Shown: positions 7,808-16,032, counted from the stretch's first letter. The stretch is DNA of 64,000 nucleotides from Lysobacter antibioticus (GCF_000731095.1 NZ_JMTZ01000014.1:124001-188000); one strand, 5' to 3'. The notes: generated by a model not told the origin, from the letters alone. Numbers and translations: made by a program.

Positions 7808-8544
7808 TGTCCGCCGCCCCTCCCGATGCAAGCTTCGCCAGCGCAGCGGCCGTCAACGGCGCCGCGCTCAATGGCGCCGCGCTCAATGGTGCCTCGATGA
7901 GCCGAACCGCCGCCGATCCGATCCGCACCGAACTGGACCATCACGTCGGCCTGTTGGCCTTGCACGTGCTCGGCCGCGAACTCAGCGACGGAGAACGCGT
8001 GCAGGTGAGCGCGGCGCTGGATGCGATCGACGCCGATTCCAAGGCGCGCGCAGCGGCGCCGGCCGGCGCGCCGACGGTCGGACAGCTCGGCCGTTCGCAG
8101 GCCGGCAACCTCATCGAATCCGGCCGTCAGCGCATCGAGGACGTGATCGAGCAAAGCCTGCGCCGTACCCAGGCGACGGTGCGCAAGGATGCACGCGCCG
8201 AGCGCGAAGCCGAGGCGGCGGTGCTCGGCGCGGTCGAGCGCGCCACCTCGCTCGACGATCTGCGTCCGCCCAAGCCGCCGCCCGGCAACGCAGGCGCCGC
8301 CGGCGAGCGGCCGATGATCGCGCAGATCGCCGATCAACTGGCGCACCTCGTCCAGCTCGAAGTCGAGGCCTGCTTCGACAAACAGTTCGGGCCGCTCGCC
8401 AAACAACTGCAAAGCGTGATCGACGCCGCGAAGGACAACGGCCTGATCCCGAAGACCCAGAATTCCGCGCCATCGGACGAGTCGCGTGCCGATGCGGAAA
8501 ACAGCGGAAATTCCGCTGCAAAACCCGATCGGGACAACAACTAA
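7807..8544 (+). CDS. R-body-locus accessory protein, charged and helical
   Basis: 245 residues, family not recognised. It begins with an Ala/Asn/Gly repeat (NGAALNGAALNGA, about 16-28). Residues 40-165 are rich in Arg, Glu, Ala and Gln and probably coiled. A Pro-rich hinge (PPKPPPG, about 156-162) precedes a second helical block (IADQLAHLVQLEVEACFDKQFGPLAKQLQ) and a polar disordered tail. No signal or membrane segment. It is coupled to the upstream small gene and is followed, after about 100 bases, by the main rebB pair. The helical, charged nature would suit a scaffolding or chaperone role, which is inference. Confidence 0.6.
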   Translation: MSAAPPDASFASAAAVNGAALNGAALNGASMSRTAADPIRTELDHHVGLLALHVLGRELSDGERVQVSAALDAIDADSKARAAAPAGAPTVGQLGRSQAGNLIESGRQRIEDVIEQSLRRTQATVRKDARAEREAEAAVLGAVERATSLDDLRPPKPPPGNAGAAGERPMIAQIADQLAHLVQLEVEACFDKQFGPLAKQLQSVIDAAKDNGLIPKTQNSAPSDESRADAENSGNSAAKPDRDNN

Positions 8545-8648
8545 AACACGCCGCCAAGGCGCCAGCATCGGCTTCACAACGCGATAGATGACTCGTTCTT
8601 CCAACACGTACGGCATCGGCCGTACTTCATCCCTCCAAGGAGTTCAAC

Positions 8649-8972
8649 ATGGCTTTCCCTACCGCCGTCAACGATCAAATCACCGATGCCGTCACCCAGT
8701 CCAACGTCAAGGTCATCGGCGAGGCGCCTGCCTTCGCGATGGGCTCGATCTACCAGTCGATGGCCCACTCGACCGGCATCCTGTTCGAAAACGCCGTGTC
8801 CGCGCAGCAGCAGCAGAACACGCTGGCGCAGGCGGCGGCCAACCAGGGCGTGATGCAGATCTACAGCCTCGACACCACCGCCGCCGCCGGCGCGACCGAA
8901 AAGATCGCCCAGACCGGCGTGTCGGACAACCTGACCAGCCTGCTGACCGTGCTGCGCGCGTTCAAGCCGTAA
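8649..8972 (+). CDS. RebB R-body structural protein, copy 1
   Basis: 107 residues of the RebB/'killing trait' family, the main building block of the R-body ribbon. Key segments are QITDAVTQSNVKVIGEAPA (10-28), the weakly hydrophobic GSIYQSMAHSTGILFENAV, the QQQQ run, and the C-terminal TTAAAGATEK block. A strong ribosome site (AAGGAG, 7 bases before the ATG) suggests high expression, as expected for a polymer-forming protein. It differs from the copy at 9113 at 13 of 107 positions, marking a recent tandem duplication. No signal peptide; R-bodies assemble in the cytoplasm. Confidence 0.9.
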   Translation: MAFPTAVNDQITDAVTQSNVKVIGEAPAFAMGSIYQSMAHSTGILFENAVSAQQQQNTLAQAAANQGVMQIYSLDTTAAAGATEKIAQTGVSDNLTSLLTVLRAFKP

Positions 8973-9004
8973 TCGGTTCGATTCGCATACCTCGCAGCCG
9001 TTCG

Positions 9005-9027
9005 GGCCTGACCGCGACGGTCAGGCC
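9005..9027 (+). other. Hairpin between the two rebB copies
   Basis: GGCCTGACCG, loop CGA, CGGTCAGGCC: a perfect 10-bp stem. No T-run follows. A second inverted pair, GATGCCGG (9031-9038) with CCGGCATC (9061-9068), lies just downstream. Likely roles are partial termination or mRNA stabilisation that sets the ratio of the two rebB products. Confidence 0.5.
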
Positions 9028-9112
9028 AAAGATGCCGGTCCGCGCTCGCGCTGAGCCGGGCCGGCATCCGGGCTCATTCGCTTTCCAGTAATCGCCAACC
9101 GAGGATTTCTTC

Positions 9113-9448
9113 ATGGCCTTTCCCACCGCAGTCAACAACCAGATCACCGACGCCGTCACCCAGTCCAACGTCAAGGTCATCGGCGAAGCGCCGGCCTTCG
9201 CCATGGGCTCGATCTTCCAGGCCGCCGCGCACTCCACCGGCATCCTGTTCGAGAACGCGGTTTCCTCGCAGCAGCAGCAGAATTCGTTGTCGCTGGCCGC
9301 CGCCAACCAGGGCGTGATGCAGATCTACAGCGTCGACACCACCGCCGCCGCAGGCGCCACCGAGAAGGTCGCTCAGACCGGCGTGGCGGACAACCTGACC
9401 AGCCTGTTGACCGTGCTCACCTCGTTCAAGCCGTCGCCGTACGCGTAA
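9113..9448 (+). CDS. RebB R-body structural protein, copy 2
   Basis: 111 residues, 94 of the first 107 identical to the copy at 8649, with four extra C-terminal residues (SPYA). Substitutions are mostly conservative (Tyr/Phe, Ser/Ala, Leu/Val), so the fold is under selection. GAGG precedes the ATG by about 9 bases, weaker than for copy 1. Together with the short form at 3469 and the long-arm form at 3791 it gives four Reb-type proteins in one locus, in line with the multi-subunit R-bodies described in other bacteria. Confidence 0.9.
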   Translation: MAFPTAVNNQITDAVTQSNVKVIGEAPAFAMGSIFQAAAHSTGILFENAVSSQQQQNSLSLAAANQGVMQIYSVDTTAAAGATEKVAQTGVADNLTSLLTVLTSFKPSPYA

Positions 9449-9460
9449 TCCGCAAGGGAC

Positions 9461-9493
9461 ACGATGCCGGGCCGCTGCTGGCGCCGGCATCGT
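9461..9493 (+). terminator. Hairpin downstream of rebB copy 2
   Basis: ACGATGCCGG (9461-9470) pairs with CCGGCATCGT (9484-9493) around a 13-base loop. The core GATGCCGG/CCGGCATC is the same as in the spacer after copy 1, so the hairpin was duplicated with the gene. No T-run, so terminator function is uncertain. Confidence 0.45.
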
Positions 9494-9717
9494 ACCGGCT
9501 CCTGCGTGCCGGGTTCGCGCTGGCGGCGCCGCAACGGCGCCGCACCTCCGACACAGCTCGATCGACGGATCTCGCCGCTCGCCGCAGGCTCCGAACGCAG
9601 ACGATCCACAGGGGGCGTTATGCAACGTGCCATCGGCCGCATGCGCGGCCACCATGATCGCGGCCTCGTCGCCGCCCGGACTTACGCAACCGCCAGCTCG
9701 GGCACGCGGCCGCCCGT

Positions 9718-10491
9718 ATGTGCGTGACACTCGAAGACAACATCGCCGTGCGCCGGCGCCGCTGGGGCCTGGATCGCTGCAACCTCCTGCGCGGTTTGCC
9801 GGCGACGCTGCTGGAACACATCGCCCGCCATTCCACCGAACTCAACCTCGAAGAAGGCGATGCGCTGTTCTTCAAGAACGATTCCAGCGACTTCCTCGCC
9901 TTCGTCATTCACGGGCGGATCTATAAGCTGCTGTACGGTCCCGATGGTCAGGAGCTCATCGTCGACACCATTGAAAGTGGCGAAACGGTCGACGAAACGC
10001 CGTTGCTCGACAACCACTCGCATACCTTCACCGCGGTGGCCTACAGTCCGACCCGCGTGCTGTTGCTGTCGCGCCGCCACTTCCCGAGCCTGACGGCGGA
10101 CCCGGCGGTCATCGAACGCGCCCATGCCTCGTTGTGCATGCGCTTGCGGCAAGCGGTGGAAAGCCTGGAGACGATGTGCCTGCATCGCCTCGAATCGCGC
10201 CTGGCGAGGTATCTGTTGTCGCTGATGCGGTCGCAGACGCGTCCGCGCGAGGACAGTTTCGAGGTCGCCCTGCCGCCGACCCAGAGCATCCTGGCGGCGA
10301 TGGTCAACGCCAGCCGGCCCAAGTTGAACGCGCAATTGCAAACCTGGCACCGCAGCGGCCTGGTCAGCCGCAAGCGCAACATCCTGCGCATCAACGACAT
10401 CGACCAGTTCCGCTGCAAGGCCTATCTCGGACGCGATGCCGAGAAGCCGCACGCACGGGCCCGTTCGACCGCGGCCCGCCACAGCGCCTGA
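9718..10491 (+). CDS. Crp/Fnr-family transcriptional regulator of the R-body locus
   Basis: 257 residues. A cyclic-nucleotide-binding-type beta-roll occupies about 25-130 (HSTELNLEEGDALFFKNDSS, later SGETVDETPLLDNHSHTFTAVAY). A long dimerisation helix follows (HASLCMRLRQAVESLETMCLHRLESRLARYLLSLM). The C-terminal Crp-type helix-turn-helix is at about 180-225 (LPPTQSILAAMVNASRPKLN, then LQTWHRSGLVSRKRN). The FNR-type N-terminal cysteine cluster is absent. Position at the end of the reb genes, same strand, suggests that it controls them. The ribosome site is weak; a GTG 6 bases downstream is an alternative start. Confidence 0.8.
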   Translation: MCVTLEDNIAVRRRRWGLDRCNLLRGLPATLLEHIARHSTELNLEEGDALFFKNDSSDFLAFVIHGRIYKLLYGPDGQELIVDTIESGETVDETPLLDNHSHTFTAVAYSPTRVLLLSRRHFPSLTADPAVIERAHASLCMRLRQAVESLETMCLHRLESRLARYLLSLMRSQTRPREDSFEVALPPTQSILAAMVNASRPKLNAQLQTWHRSGLVSRKRNILRINDIDQFRCKAYLGRDAEKPHARARSTAARHSA

Positions 10492-10524
10492 AGCGGACGC
10501 CTTCGCGCCCGTTTCGATTCGCAG

Positions 10525-11373
10525 CTATTTCAACATCGGCCCGAGCCGAGTCCACACGTGATCGCGCAGCTTCGGCTGCGCGCTCGCGATCGGGTGCAGG
10601 TTGTCGGCCTGGAATGCGGCGCGGTCGAGGGCGATCGGTTCGAGCAGGAACGGCAGCAGGGCGGTGCCGTGTTGGTTCGCCAGTTCGCGGAAGTTGCGCT
10701 CGAAGCCCTGGGTGTACTCCTTGCCGAGGTTCGGCGGCATGCGCATGCCGATCAGCAGCACCTGTGCCTTGGCCGCCTTGGCCGCGGCGATCATGCGTTC
10801 GAGGTTGGCCCGGCTCTGCGCCAGTTGCAGTCCGCGCAGGCCGTCGTTGGCGCCCAGTTCGATCACCACGACGGCCGGACGGTTGCGCTGCAGTTCGCCG
10901 GCGATGCGCGAGGCGCCGCCGGCGGTGGTTTCGCCGCTGATGCTGGCATTGACCACCTTCCAGCCGGGCTTGGTCTTGGCGATGCGCTCGGCGGTCAGCG
11001 CCACCCAGCCCTGCGAAGCGGCCAGGCCGTAGCCGGCCGACAGCGAGTCGCCCATGAACAGCACGGTGCGCGCCGCCTTGGCCGCCGGTGCGGCGACCGC
11101 AGGCTTGGCCGAGGCTCGTGGGGCGGTCGCCGGTTGCGCCTGCAGCGGCGCCCAAGCGCTCAGCAGCACGGCCGCGGCCAGCAGCGCGGCGCGGGCGCCA
11201 CGACCAACGGCCCATTGAACGCGGCCCGGCGATGCCGCATATCGTTCTTTCCGGGCTGCGATATCGCCGGCCGGGCCGCAGGCGCGGTCCGGGGCGATGC
11301 TGGCGACGCTGGCGCTCGCGCCGTCGCGATCCCCGAAATCGAAGCCCTCGCGGTTGCAGTTCTTAAAACTCAT
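10525..11373 (-). CDS. tesA: GDSL arylesterase / lysophospholipase, TesA-like
   Basis: SGNH/GDSL hydrolase of the TesA type (thioesterase I, protease I, lysophospholipase L1). GDSLSAGYG holds the catalytic Ser. Gly lies in the SISGET block, Asn in GANDG, and DNLHP supplies the Asp and His. It is divergent from an ABC ATPase/permease pair, the same order as tesA-ybbA-ybbP in E. coli. Odd point: the only in-frame start (ATG at 11373, with GGGAG upstream) puts about 56 low-quality residues before the hydrophobic signal segment (about 60-80), giving 282 residues where the family usually has about 200. The true start may be an unusual codon near 11200, or the extension may be real. Confidence 0.85.
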   Translation of the reverse strand: MSFKNCNREGFDFGDRDGASASVASIAPDRACGPAGDIAARKERYAASPGRVQWAVGRGARAALLAAAVLLSAWAPLQAQPATAPRASAKPAVAAPAAKAARTVLFMGDSLSAGYGLAASQGWVALTAERIAKTKPGWKVVNASISGETTAGGASRIAGELQRNRPAVVVIELGANDGLRGLQLAQSRANLERMIAAAKAAKAQVLLIGMRMPPNLGKEYTQGFERNFRELANQHGTALLPFLLEPIALDRAAFQADNLHPIASAQPKLRDHVWTRLGPMLK

Positions 11374-11421
11374 TTAATAACGTCTCCCGAAGATACGGCG
11401 AGGCAAACAGATAGGACGATC

Positions 11422-12183
11422 ATGGCAGCTTCCAACCTGGCCGATTCGATCATGGCCGATTCCATCGTGAAGGGTCGCGACGGGACGCACGCTGAAGCGG
11501 TATCGCGTGCGGCGGTGCCGACCCTCGAGGTCGACCGGCTGAGCAAGCGTGTGGCGTTGCCGTCCGGCGAACTCACGATCCTCGATGGGGTCGGATTTTC
11601 GATCGCCAAGGGCGACACCGTGGCGATCGTCGGGGCCTCCGGCTCGGGCAAGAGCACCCTGCTGTCGTTGATGGCGGGCCTGGACTCGCCGAGCGGCGGC
11701 ACGGTCGTGCTCGACGGCGAACCGATTTCCTCGCTCGACGAGGACGGCCGTGCGCGCGTGCGCAGCGAGAAAGTCGGCTTCGTGTTCCAGAGCTTCCAGC
11801 TGTTGCCATCGCTGACCGCGTTGGAAAACGTGATGCTGCCGCTGGAACTGCGCGGCGACCGCGATGCCTTCGCGCCGGCGCAAGCGATCCTGGCCAAGGT
11901 CGGCCTGGGCCAGCGCCTGGATCATTACCCGCGCCAGTTGTCCGGCGGCGAGCAGCAGCGCGTCGCGCTCGCGCGCGCCTTCGTGACCCGGCCGTCGTTG
12001 TTGTTCGCCGATGAGCCCACCGGCAATCTCGACACCCACACCGGCCAGGCGATCATCGAATTGCTGTTCGAACTCAACGCCGATGCCGGCACGACCTTGG
12101 TGCTGGTGACACACGACGAGCACTTGGCCGAGCGCTGCCATCGCCGCATCCGCCTCGACAGCGGCCGCCTGGTGCAGGAGTGA
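11422..12183 (+). CDS. ybbA: ABC transporter ATP-binding protein, YbbA-like
   Basis: 253 residues. Walker A GASGSGKS, Q-loop FVFQSFQLLPSL, signature LSGGEQQRVALARA, Walker B LLFADEP and the H-loop VTHDE are all intact. It belongs to the LolD/MacB-type ATPases that pair with FtsX-like permeases. The first 30 or so residues precede the nucleotide-binding core and are poorly conserved. The start at 11422 follows AGGA. It overlaps or abuts the permease gene and probably forms one transcript with it. In E. coli the YbbA/YbbP pair next to tesA is implicated in lipid or lysophospholipid handling, but its exact substrate is not settled. Confidence 0.88.
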   Translation: MAASNLADSIMADSIVKGRDGTHAEAVSRAAVPTLEVDRLSKRVALPSGELTILDGVGFSIAKGDTVAIVGASGSGKSTLLSLMAGLDSPSGGTVVLDGEPISSLDEDGRARVRSEKVGFVFQSFQLLPSLTALENVMLPLELRGDRDAFAPAQAILAKVGLGQRLDHYPRQLSGGEQQRVALARAFVTRPSLLFADEPTGNLDTHTGQAIIELLFELNADAGTTLVLVTHDEHLAERCHRRIRLDSGRLVQE

Positions 12184-12188
12184 GCGGC

Positions 12189-14693
12189 ATGCCCCGCACC
12201 GTGTCGTTGGCGTGGCGGCAGCTGCGCCGCGACCTCAAGGCCGGCGACGTGCGCATCCTGCTCGCGGCGCTGGTATTGGCCGTGTTGGCGGTGACCGCGG
12301 TCGGCTTCGTCACCGATCGCGCCGAACGCGCGTTGACCATCGAAGCCAATCGCCTGCTCGGCGGCGATGCGGTGATCCGCGCCGATCACCCGATCGAGGG
12401 CGCCCTGCGCCGGGCGGCGTCGGTGCCGGCGCTGCGCCGCGCCGAAGCCACCGAACTGCAGACCATGATCCGGGTCGGCGAACGTCTGCAACTCGGCGAT
12501 CTGCGCGCGCTCGGCGAAGGCTTTCCCTTGCGCGGCAGTTTCCGCATCGTCGATCGCGCCGCTGGCGCCGAACGCGATGCGCAGGGCGTGCCGGCGAAGG
12601 GCACGGTGTGGATGAGCCGCGCCGGCGCCGACACGCTCGGCGCGCAGATCGGCCAGAGCATCGCGATCGGCGATTCCAGCCTGCGCCTGGCCGCGCTGGT
12701 GGTGCAGGAACCGGATGCCTCGCTCGACTATTTCAACATCGCGCCGAAGGTGTTTCTCAACGCCGGCGATCTGCCCGCGACCGGGCTGGTCCAGCCCGGC
12801 AGCCGCATCCGCTATCGCCTCGTCGTCGCCGGTGCGCCCGGTGCGGTCGAGCGTTTCGTCGCCGCGGCCAAGCCCGCGCTGCAACGCGGCCAGCGCCTGG
12901 AAACCATTTCCGACGCGCGTCCGGAAGTGCGTTCGGCGCTCGACCGCGCCGGGCGTTTCCTCGGTTTGGCCGCGCTGGTCTCGGTGGTGTTGGCGGCGGT
13001 CGCGGTGGCGATGGCCGCACGCCGCCATAGCGAGCGCCATTTGTCCGGCACCGCGGTGATGCGCTGCCTTGGTGCCAGCCAGCGCACCCTGGTCGGCATT
13101 CACGTCGGCGAGATGGTGCTGCTGGGTCTGATCGCGAGCGCGATCGGCGTCGCGCTCGCCTTCGGCCTGCAATGGCTGATCGGCGGTTGGCTGGAACAAG
13201 CCTTGAAGATGTCGATCCCGGGCGCGGGCTGGTTGCCGGCGGTGCAAGGCTTCGGTGTCGGCATGGTGGTGTTGCTCGCTTTCGGCGCGCCGCCGGTGCT
13301 CGCGCTGCGGCGCGTGCCGGCCCTGCGCGTGCTGCGCCGCGATCTCGACCCGACCGAGCCCAGCGCCTGGGTGGTCGCGATCGTCGGCCTGCTCGGCCTC
13401 GGCGCGCTGCTGTGGTGGAAGGCCGGTTCGGTCGCGCTCGGCGCGGCCATGCTCGGCGGCATCGCCGCGACCCTGGCGGTGCTCGCTTTGCTGGCCTGGG
13501 GCCTGATCGTGGTGGTGCGCCGCCTGCGTTCGCGCTTGCGCGGCAGCCTGCGCTACGGCCTGGCCAACGTCAGCCGCCGCGCCGGCACCAGCATCGCCCA
13601 GGTCTCGGCGCTCGGCCTGGGCCTGATGGCCTTGCTGCTGCTGACCTTCGTGCGCACCGATCTGCTCGATCGCTGGCAGCTGTCGTTGTCGGCCGATGCG
13701 CCGAACCGCTTCATCATCAACGTGCAGCAGGACCAGATCGCCGACGTGCGCCGTTTCATCGGCGAGCAAGGCCTGCCGGCGCCGACCCTGTTTCCGATGA
13801 TCCGCGGGCGCTTGGTCGCGCACAACGGCAAGGCCGTCACCGGCGCCGACTATGCCGAGCGCGGCGAGCGCGCCAAGCAATTGGCCGAGCGCGAATTCAA
13901 TCTGTCGGTCGCCGACAGCCTGCGCTCGGACAACAAGATCGTCGACGGCAAGTTCTGGGCCGCGCGAAAGCTAGCCCGGCCCGAGGTTTCCGTCGAGGAA
14001 GGTTTCGCCGAGGAGCTGGGCTGGAAGCTCGGCGACCAGGTCGGCTTCGACATCGCCGGGCAGAACTTCCAGGCCACCGTCACCAGCCTGCGCAAGGTCG
14101 ATTGGGAAAGTTTCCGCCCGAACTTCTTCGTCATCGCTTCGCCCGGTTCGCTCGACGGTTATGCGGCGAGCTACATCACCGCGATGAACGTGCCGGCCGA
14201 GCGCACGCGTTTCACCTCGCAGTTGGTCGAACGCTTCCCGAACCTGTCGGTGATCGACATCGACCAGGTGCTCAAGCAAGTGCGCAGCACCGCCGACCAG
14301 GTCTCGACCGTGGTCGAGGTGGTGTTCTATTTCTCCCTGGTCGCCGGCGTGCTGGTGTTGATGGCGGCGGTCAGCGCGAGCCAGGACGAACGCTTGCTCG
14401 AAGGCGGGGTGATGCGCGTGCTCGGCGGCAGCCGGCGCCAGTTGCGCCTGGCCCAAGCCTCGGAGTTCGCCGCGATCGGTCTGCTGTCGGGTTTGACCGC
14501 GGCCATCGCCGCTTCGGTGCTGGCCGGCGTGGTCGCGGTGCAGGTGTTCGATCTGCCTTGGGAATTCGACGCGCGCATGGCCGCGTTCGGCGCCGCCGCC
14601 GGCGTGCTGGCGGCCTTGGCGGCCGGCATGTTCGCCACTCGCCGGGTACTGGACGCACCACCGTCGGTGACCTTGCGCGAATTGCAGGGCTGA
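12189..14693 (+). CDS. ybbP: ABC transporter permease, YbbP/FtsX-like
   Basis: 834 residues. An N-terminal helix (VRILLAALVLAVLAVTAVGF, about 21-40) is followed by a large periplasmic domain. A first FtsX core of three helices and two central helices come next, then a second periplasmic domain, and a C-terminal FtsX core (FYFSLVAGVLVLMAAVSASQDERLLEGGVMRVLGGSRRQL). This duplicated architecture is typical of the YbbP class. I chose the ATG at 12189 because GGAG ends 8 bases before it; the GTG at 12180 overlapping the ATPase stop has no ribosome site. It probably extracts hydrophobic molecules from the inner membrane. Confidence 0.88.
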   Translation: MPRTVSLAWRQLRRDLKAGDVRILLAALVLAVLAVTAVGFVTDRAERALTIEANRLLGGDAVIRADHPIEGALRRAASVPALRRAEATELQTMIRVGERLQLGDLRALGEGFPLRGSFRIVDRAAGAERDAQGVPAKGTVWMSRAGADTLGAQIGQSIAIGDSSLRLAALVVQEPDASLDYFNIAPKVFLNAGDLPATGLVQPGSRIRYRLVVAGAPGAVERFVAAAKPALQRGQRLETISDARPEVRSALDRAGRFLGLAALVSVVLAAVAVAMAARRHSERHLSGTAVMRCLGASQRTLVGIHVGEMVLLGLIASAIGVALAFGLQWLIGGWLEQALKMSIPGAGWLPAVQGFGVGMVVLLAFGAPPVLALRRVPALRVLRRDLDPTEPSAWVVAIVGLLGLGALLWWKAGSVALGAAMLGGIAATLAVLALLAWGLIVVVRRLRSRLRGSLRYGLANVSRRAGTSIAQVSALGLGLMALLLLTFVRTDLLDRWQLSLSADAPNRFIINVQQDQIADVRRFIGEQGLPAPTLFPMIRGRLVAHNGKAVTGADYAERGERAKQLAEREFNLSVADSLRSDNKIVDGKFWAARKLARPEVSVEEGFAEELGWKLGDQVGFDIAGQNFQATVTSLRKVDWESFRPNFFVIASPGSLDGYAASYITAMNVPAERTRFTSQLVERFPNLSVIDIDQVLKQVRSTADQVSTVVEVVFYFSLVAGVLVLMAAVSASQDERLLEGGVMRVLGGSRRQLRLAQASEFAAIGLLSGLTAAIAASVLAGVVAVQVFDLPWEFDARMAAFGAAAGVLAALAAGMFATRRVLDAPPSVTLRELQG

Positions 14694-14732
14694 GTTCGGC
14701 GAGCCCACCTCACTGAACTTCGGCTTCGATAA

Positions 14733-14760
14733 GCCCCTCTCCCGCGTGCGGGAGAGGGGC
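14733..14760 (+). terminator. Hairpin after the ABC permease gene
   Basis: GCCCCTCTCCCG, loop CGTG, CGGGAGAGGGGC: a perfect 12-bp stem. No T-run. This C/T-rich palindrome is of a type repeated in intergenic DNA of the Xanthomonadaceae, so it may serve both as a repeat and as a rho-independent-like stop for ybbP and for the convergent gene at 14792. Confidence 0.5.
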
Positions 14761-14791
14761 GCGCGCAGCAGTGAGGCTCACCGGTCTTCAG

Positions 14792-15049
14792 TCACTCGCT
14801 GACCTGCGGCTCCGCCTGGAACCGGCGCGCATAGCCGCGCTCCTGCGCGACCCGCTCGACCTCACCGTCGGCAAGGTCCGGTGCCGCATACACCGCATAG
14901 ACCGTATCGTTCTGCCGCAAGCCGACGTGGTGCAAGCGGTAACGCGAGTGGCCGCTGCCGGTGTCGGGCGGGTAATGGCGCGGCGGCGTGCCGTCGTCGA
15001 GATCGAGTTCGCTGTTGTCGACGGTGCCGCCGATGAAAAGGGCTCGCAT
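14792..15049 (-). CDS. Small conserved-looking hypothetical protein
   Basis: 85 residues, no recognised domain. The sequence is hydrophilic with a MRALFIGGTVDNSELDLDDG start and a Tyr/His-rich middle (RYRLHHVGLRQNDTVYAVYA), which looks like a compact beta-rich domain. No signal or membrane segment. Reading-frame quality (codon third positions GC-rich, sensible residue mix) is better than that of the overlapping plus-strand frames. Function unknown. Confidence 0.55.
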   Translation of the reverse strand: MRALFIGGTVDNSELDLDDGTPPRHYPPDTGSGHSRYRLHHVGLRQNDTVYAVYAAPDLADGEVERVAQERGYARRFQAEPQVSE

Positions 15050-15166
15050 CGTGGGTCGCTCCTTGGGCTGGACGATGTTCCATCCTCGCGGTCGCGGCGT
15101 TGCGTGGCGATGAAGCCGCTGTTGCGCAGCCGCAACGACGCCGCAGCGCGAACGCGCCGACGACGA

Positions 15167-15943
15167 TCACTCGCCCGGCGAGAGGTGGCCGGAAAACACC
15201 CGGTGCCGCGGGTGCAGGCGCAACCATAAGGTCTGCGCCAGCAACAACACGGCGATCGCCACCGCGCCCCAGGCGGCGATCTGCGCGCCATGCAAGACCG
15301 ACCCGGATTGTTCGACGTAGACGCCGGCCAGGCCCCACAGCGCGGCGATCGTATAGCCGGCGTTGCCGCGCATGCGCGCGTTCAACAGCAACAGCAGCGC
15401 GGCGGCTGCGGCCAGCAGCACCAGGCTCCAGGCCAGCATGTCGTCGGTCGGCAACAGGCGATAGGCGACGATCACCTGGGCGGTGTTCAGGAACGCGGCC
15501 AGGCTGAGCCAGCCGGCATGTAAGGAGATCGGGAACTTGGCCCAGGCGATCTGCCCGGGCAGGGGGTGGCTGTCGCGCGACAGCAGCACCGCGCAGCGGG
15601 CCAGGCAGGCCAGAGCCAGCCAGATCACCGCCAAGGCCAGCCAGAACCACTGTTGGGAGAAGATCGGCATCCACAGCGCGGTCAGGGTGAAGCCGGCGGC
15701 TGCGGCCGGGCGCAGCCGGCGCAGGCTGTCGGCGCTGCGATAGCGCCCGCGCAGCTGCCAGAAGGCGAAGATCAGGTCGCCGAGGAAGATCGGGCCCCAG
15801 ATCGCGAAGGCGTAGCCGGCCGCGACCAGCAGGGTGGGGTAGCGGTCGGAGATCGTGCCGTTGTCGGGGCCGAACACGCCCTGTTGGGAAAACCAGGCCA
15901 CCGCGGGCATCAACAGGGCCGCAATCAGGACGGGCAGGCGCAT
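15167..15943 (-). CDS. TspO/MBR-related tryptophan-rich membrane protein
   Basis: 258 residues with about seven hydrophobic helices. DNGTISDRYPTLLVAAGYAFAIWG near the N-terminus, with Trp-rich helices after it (FAFWQLRG, QQWFWLALAVIW), matches the larger 'tryptophan-rich sensory protein' relatives of TspO. Those bind hydrophobic ligands such as porphyrins; the physiological role here is unknown. The ATG at 15943 starts directly before the first helix; an upstream in-frame ATG at 16018 would add 25 polar residues and overlap the promoter of the divergent methyltransferase gene. Confidence 0.72.
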   Translation of the reverse strand: MRLPVLIAALLMPAVAWFSQQGVFGPDNGTISDRYPTLLVAAGYAFAIWGPIFLGDLIFAFWQLRGRYRSADSLRRLRPAAAAGFTLTALWMPIFSQQWFWLALAVIWLALACLARCAVLLSRDSHPLPGQIAWAKFPISLHAGWLSLAAFLNTAQVIVAYRLLPTDDMLAWSLVLLAAAAALLLLLNARMRGNAGYTIAALWGLAGVYVEQSGSVLHGAQIAAWGAVAIAVLLLAQTLWLRLHPRHRVFSGHLSPGE

Positions 15944-16032
15944 GAGGCATGCATTCCGTTGGATGCGATGCCGACACCCTAGCGCGGTCGCGCGTAAAAT
16001 CCGTGCGATGACCGCCATTCAGAATTACCCGC

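Noticed and set aside
5513-7831. A 772-codon open frame on the minus strand opposite the amidohydrolase-like gene.
   Set aside because: Antisense shadow: Gln/Arg/His-rich, no domain, no ribosome site, and it spans two genes of the other strand.
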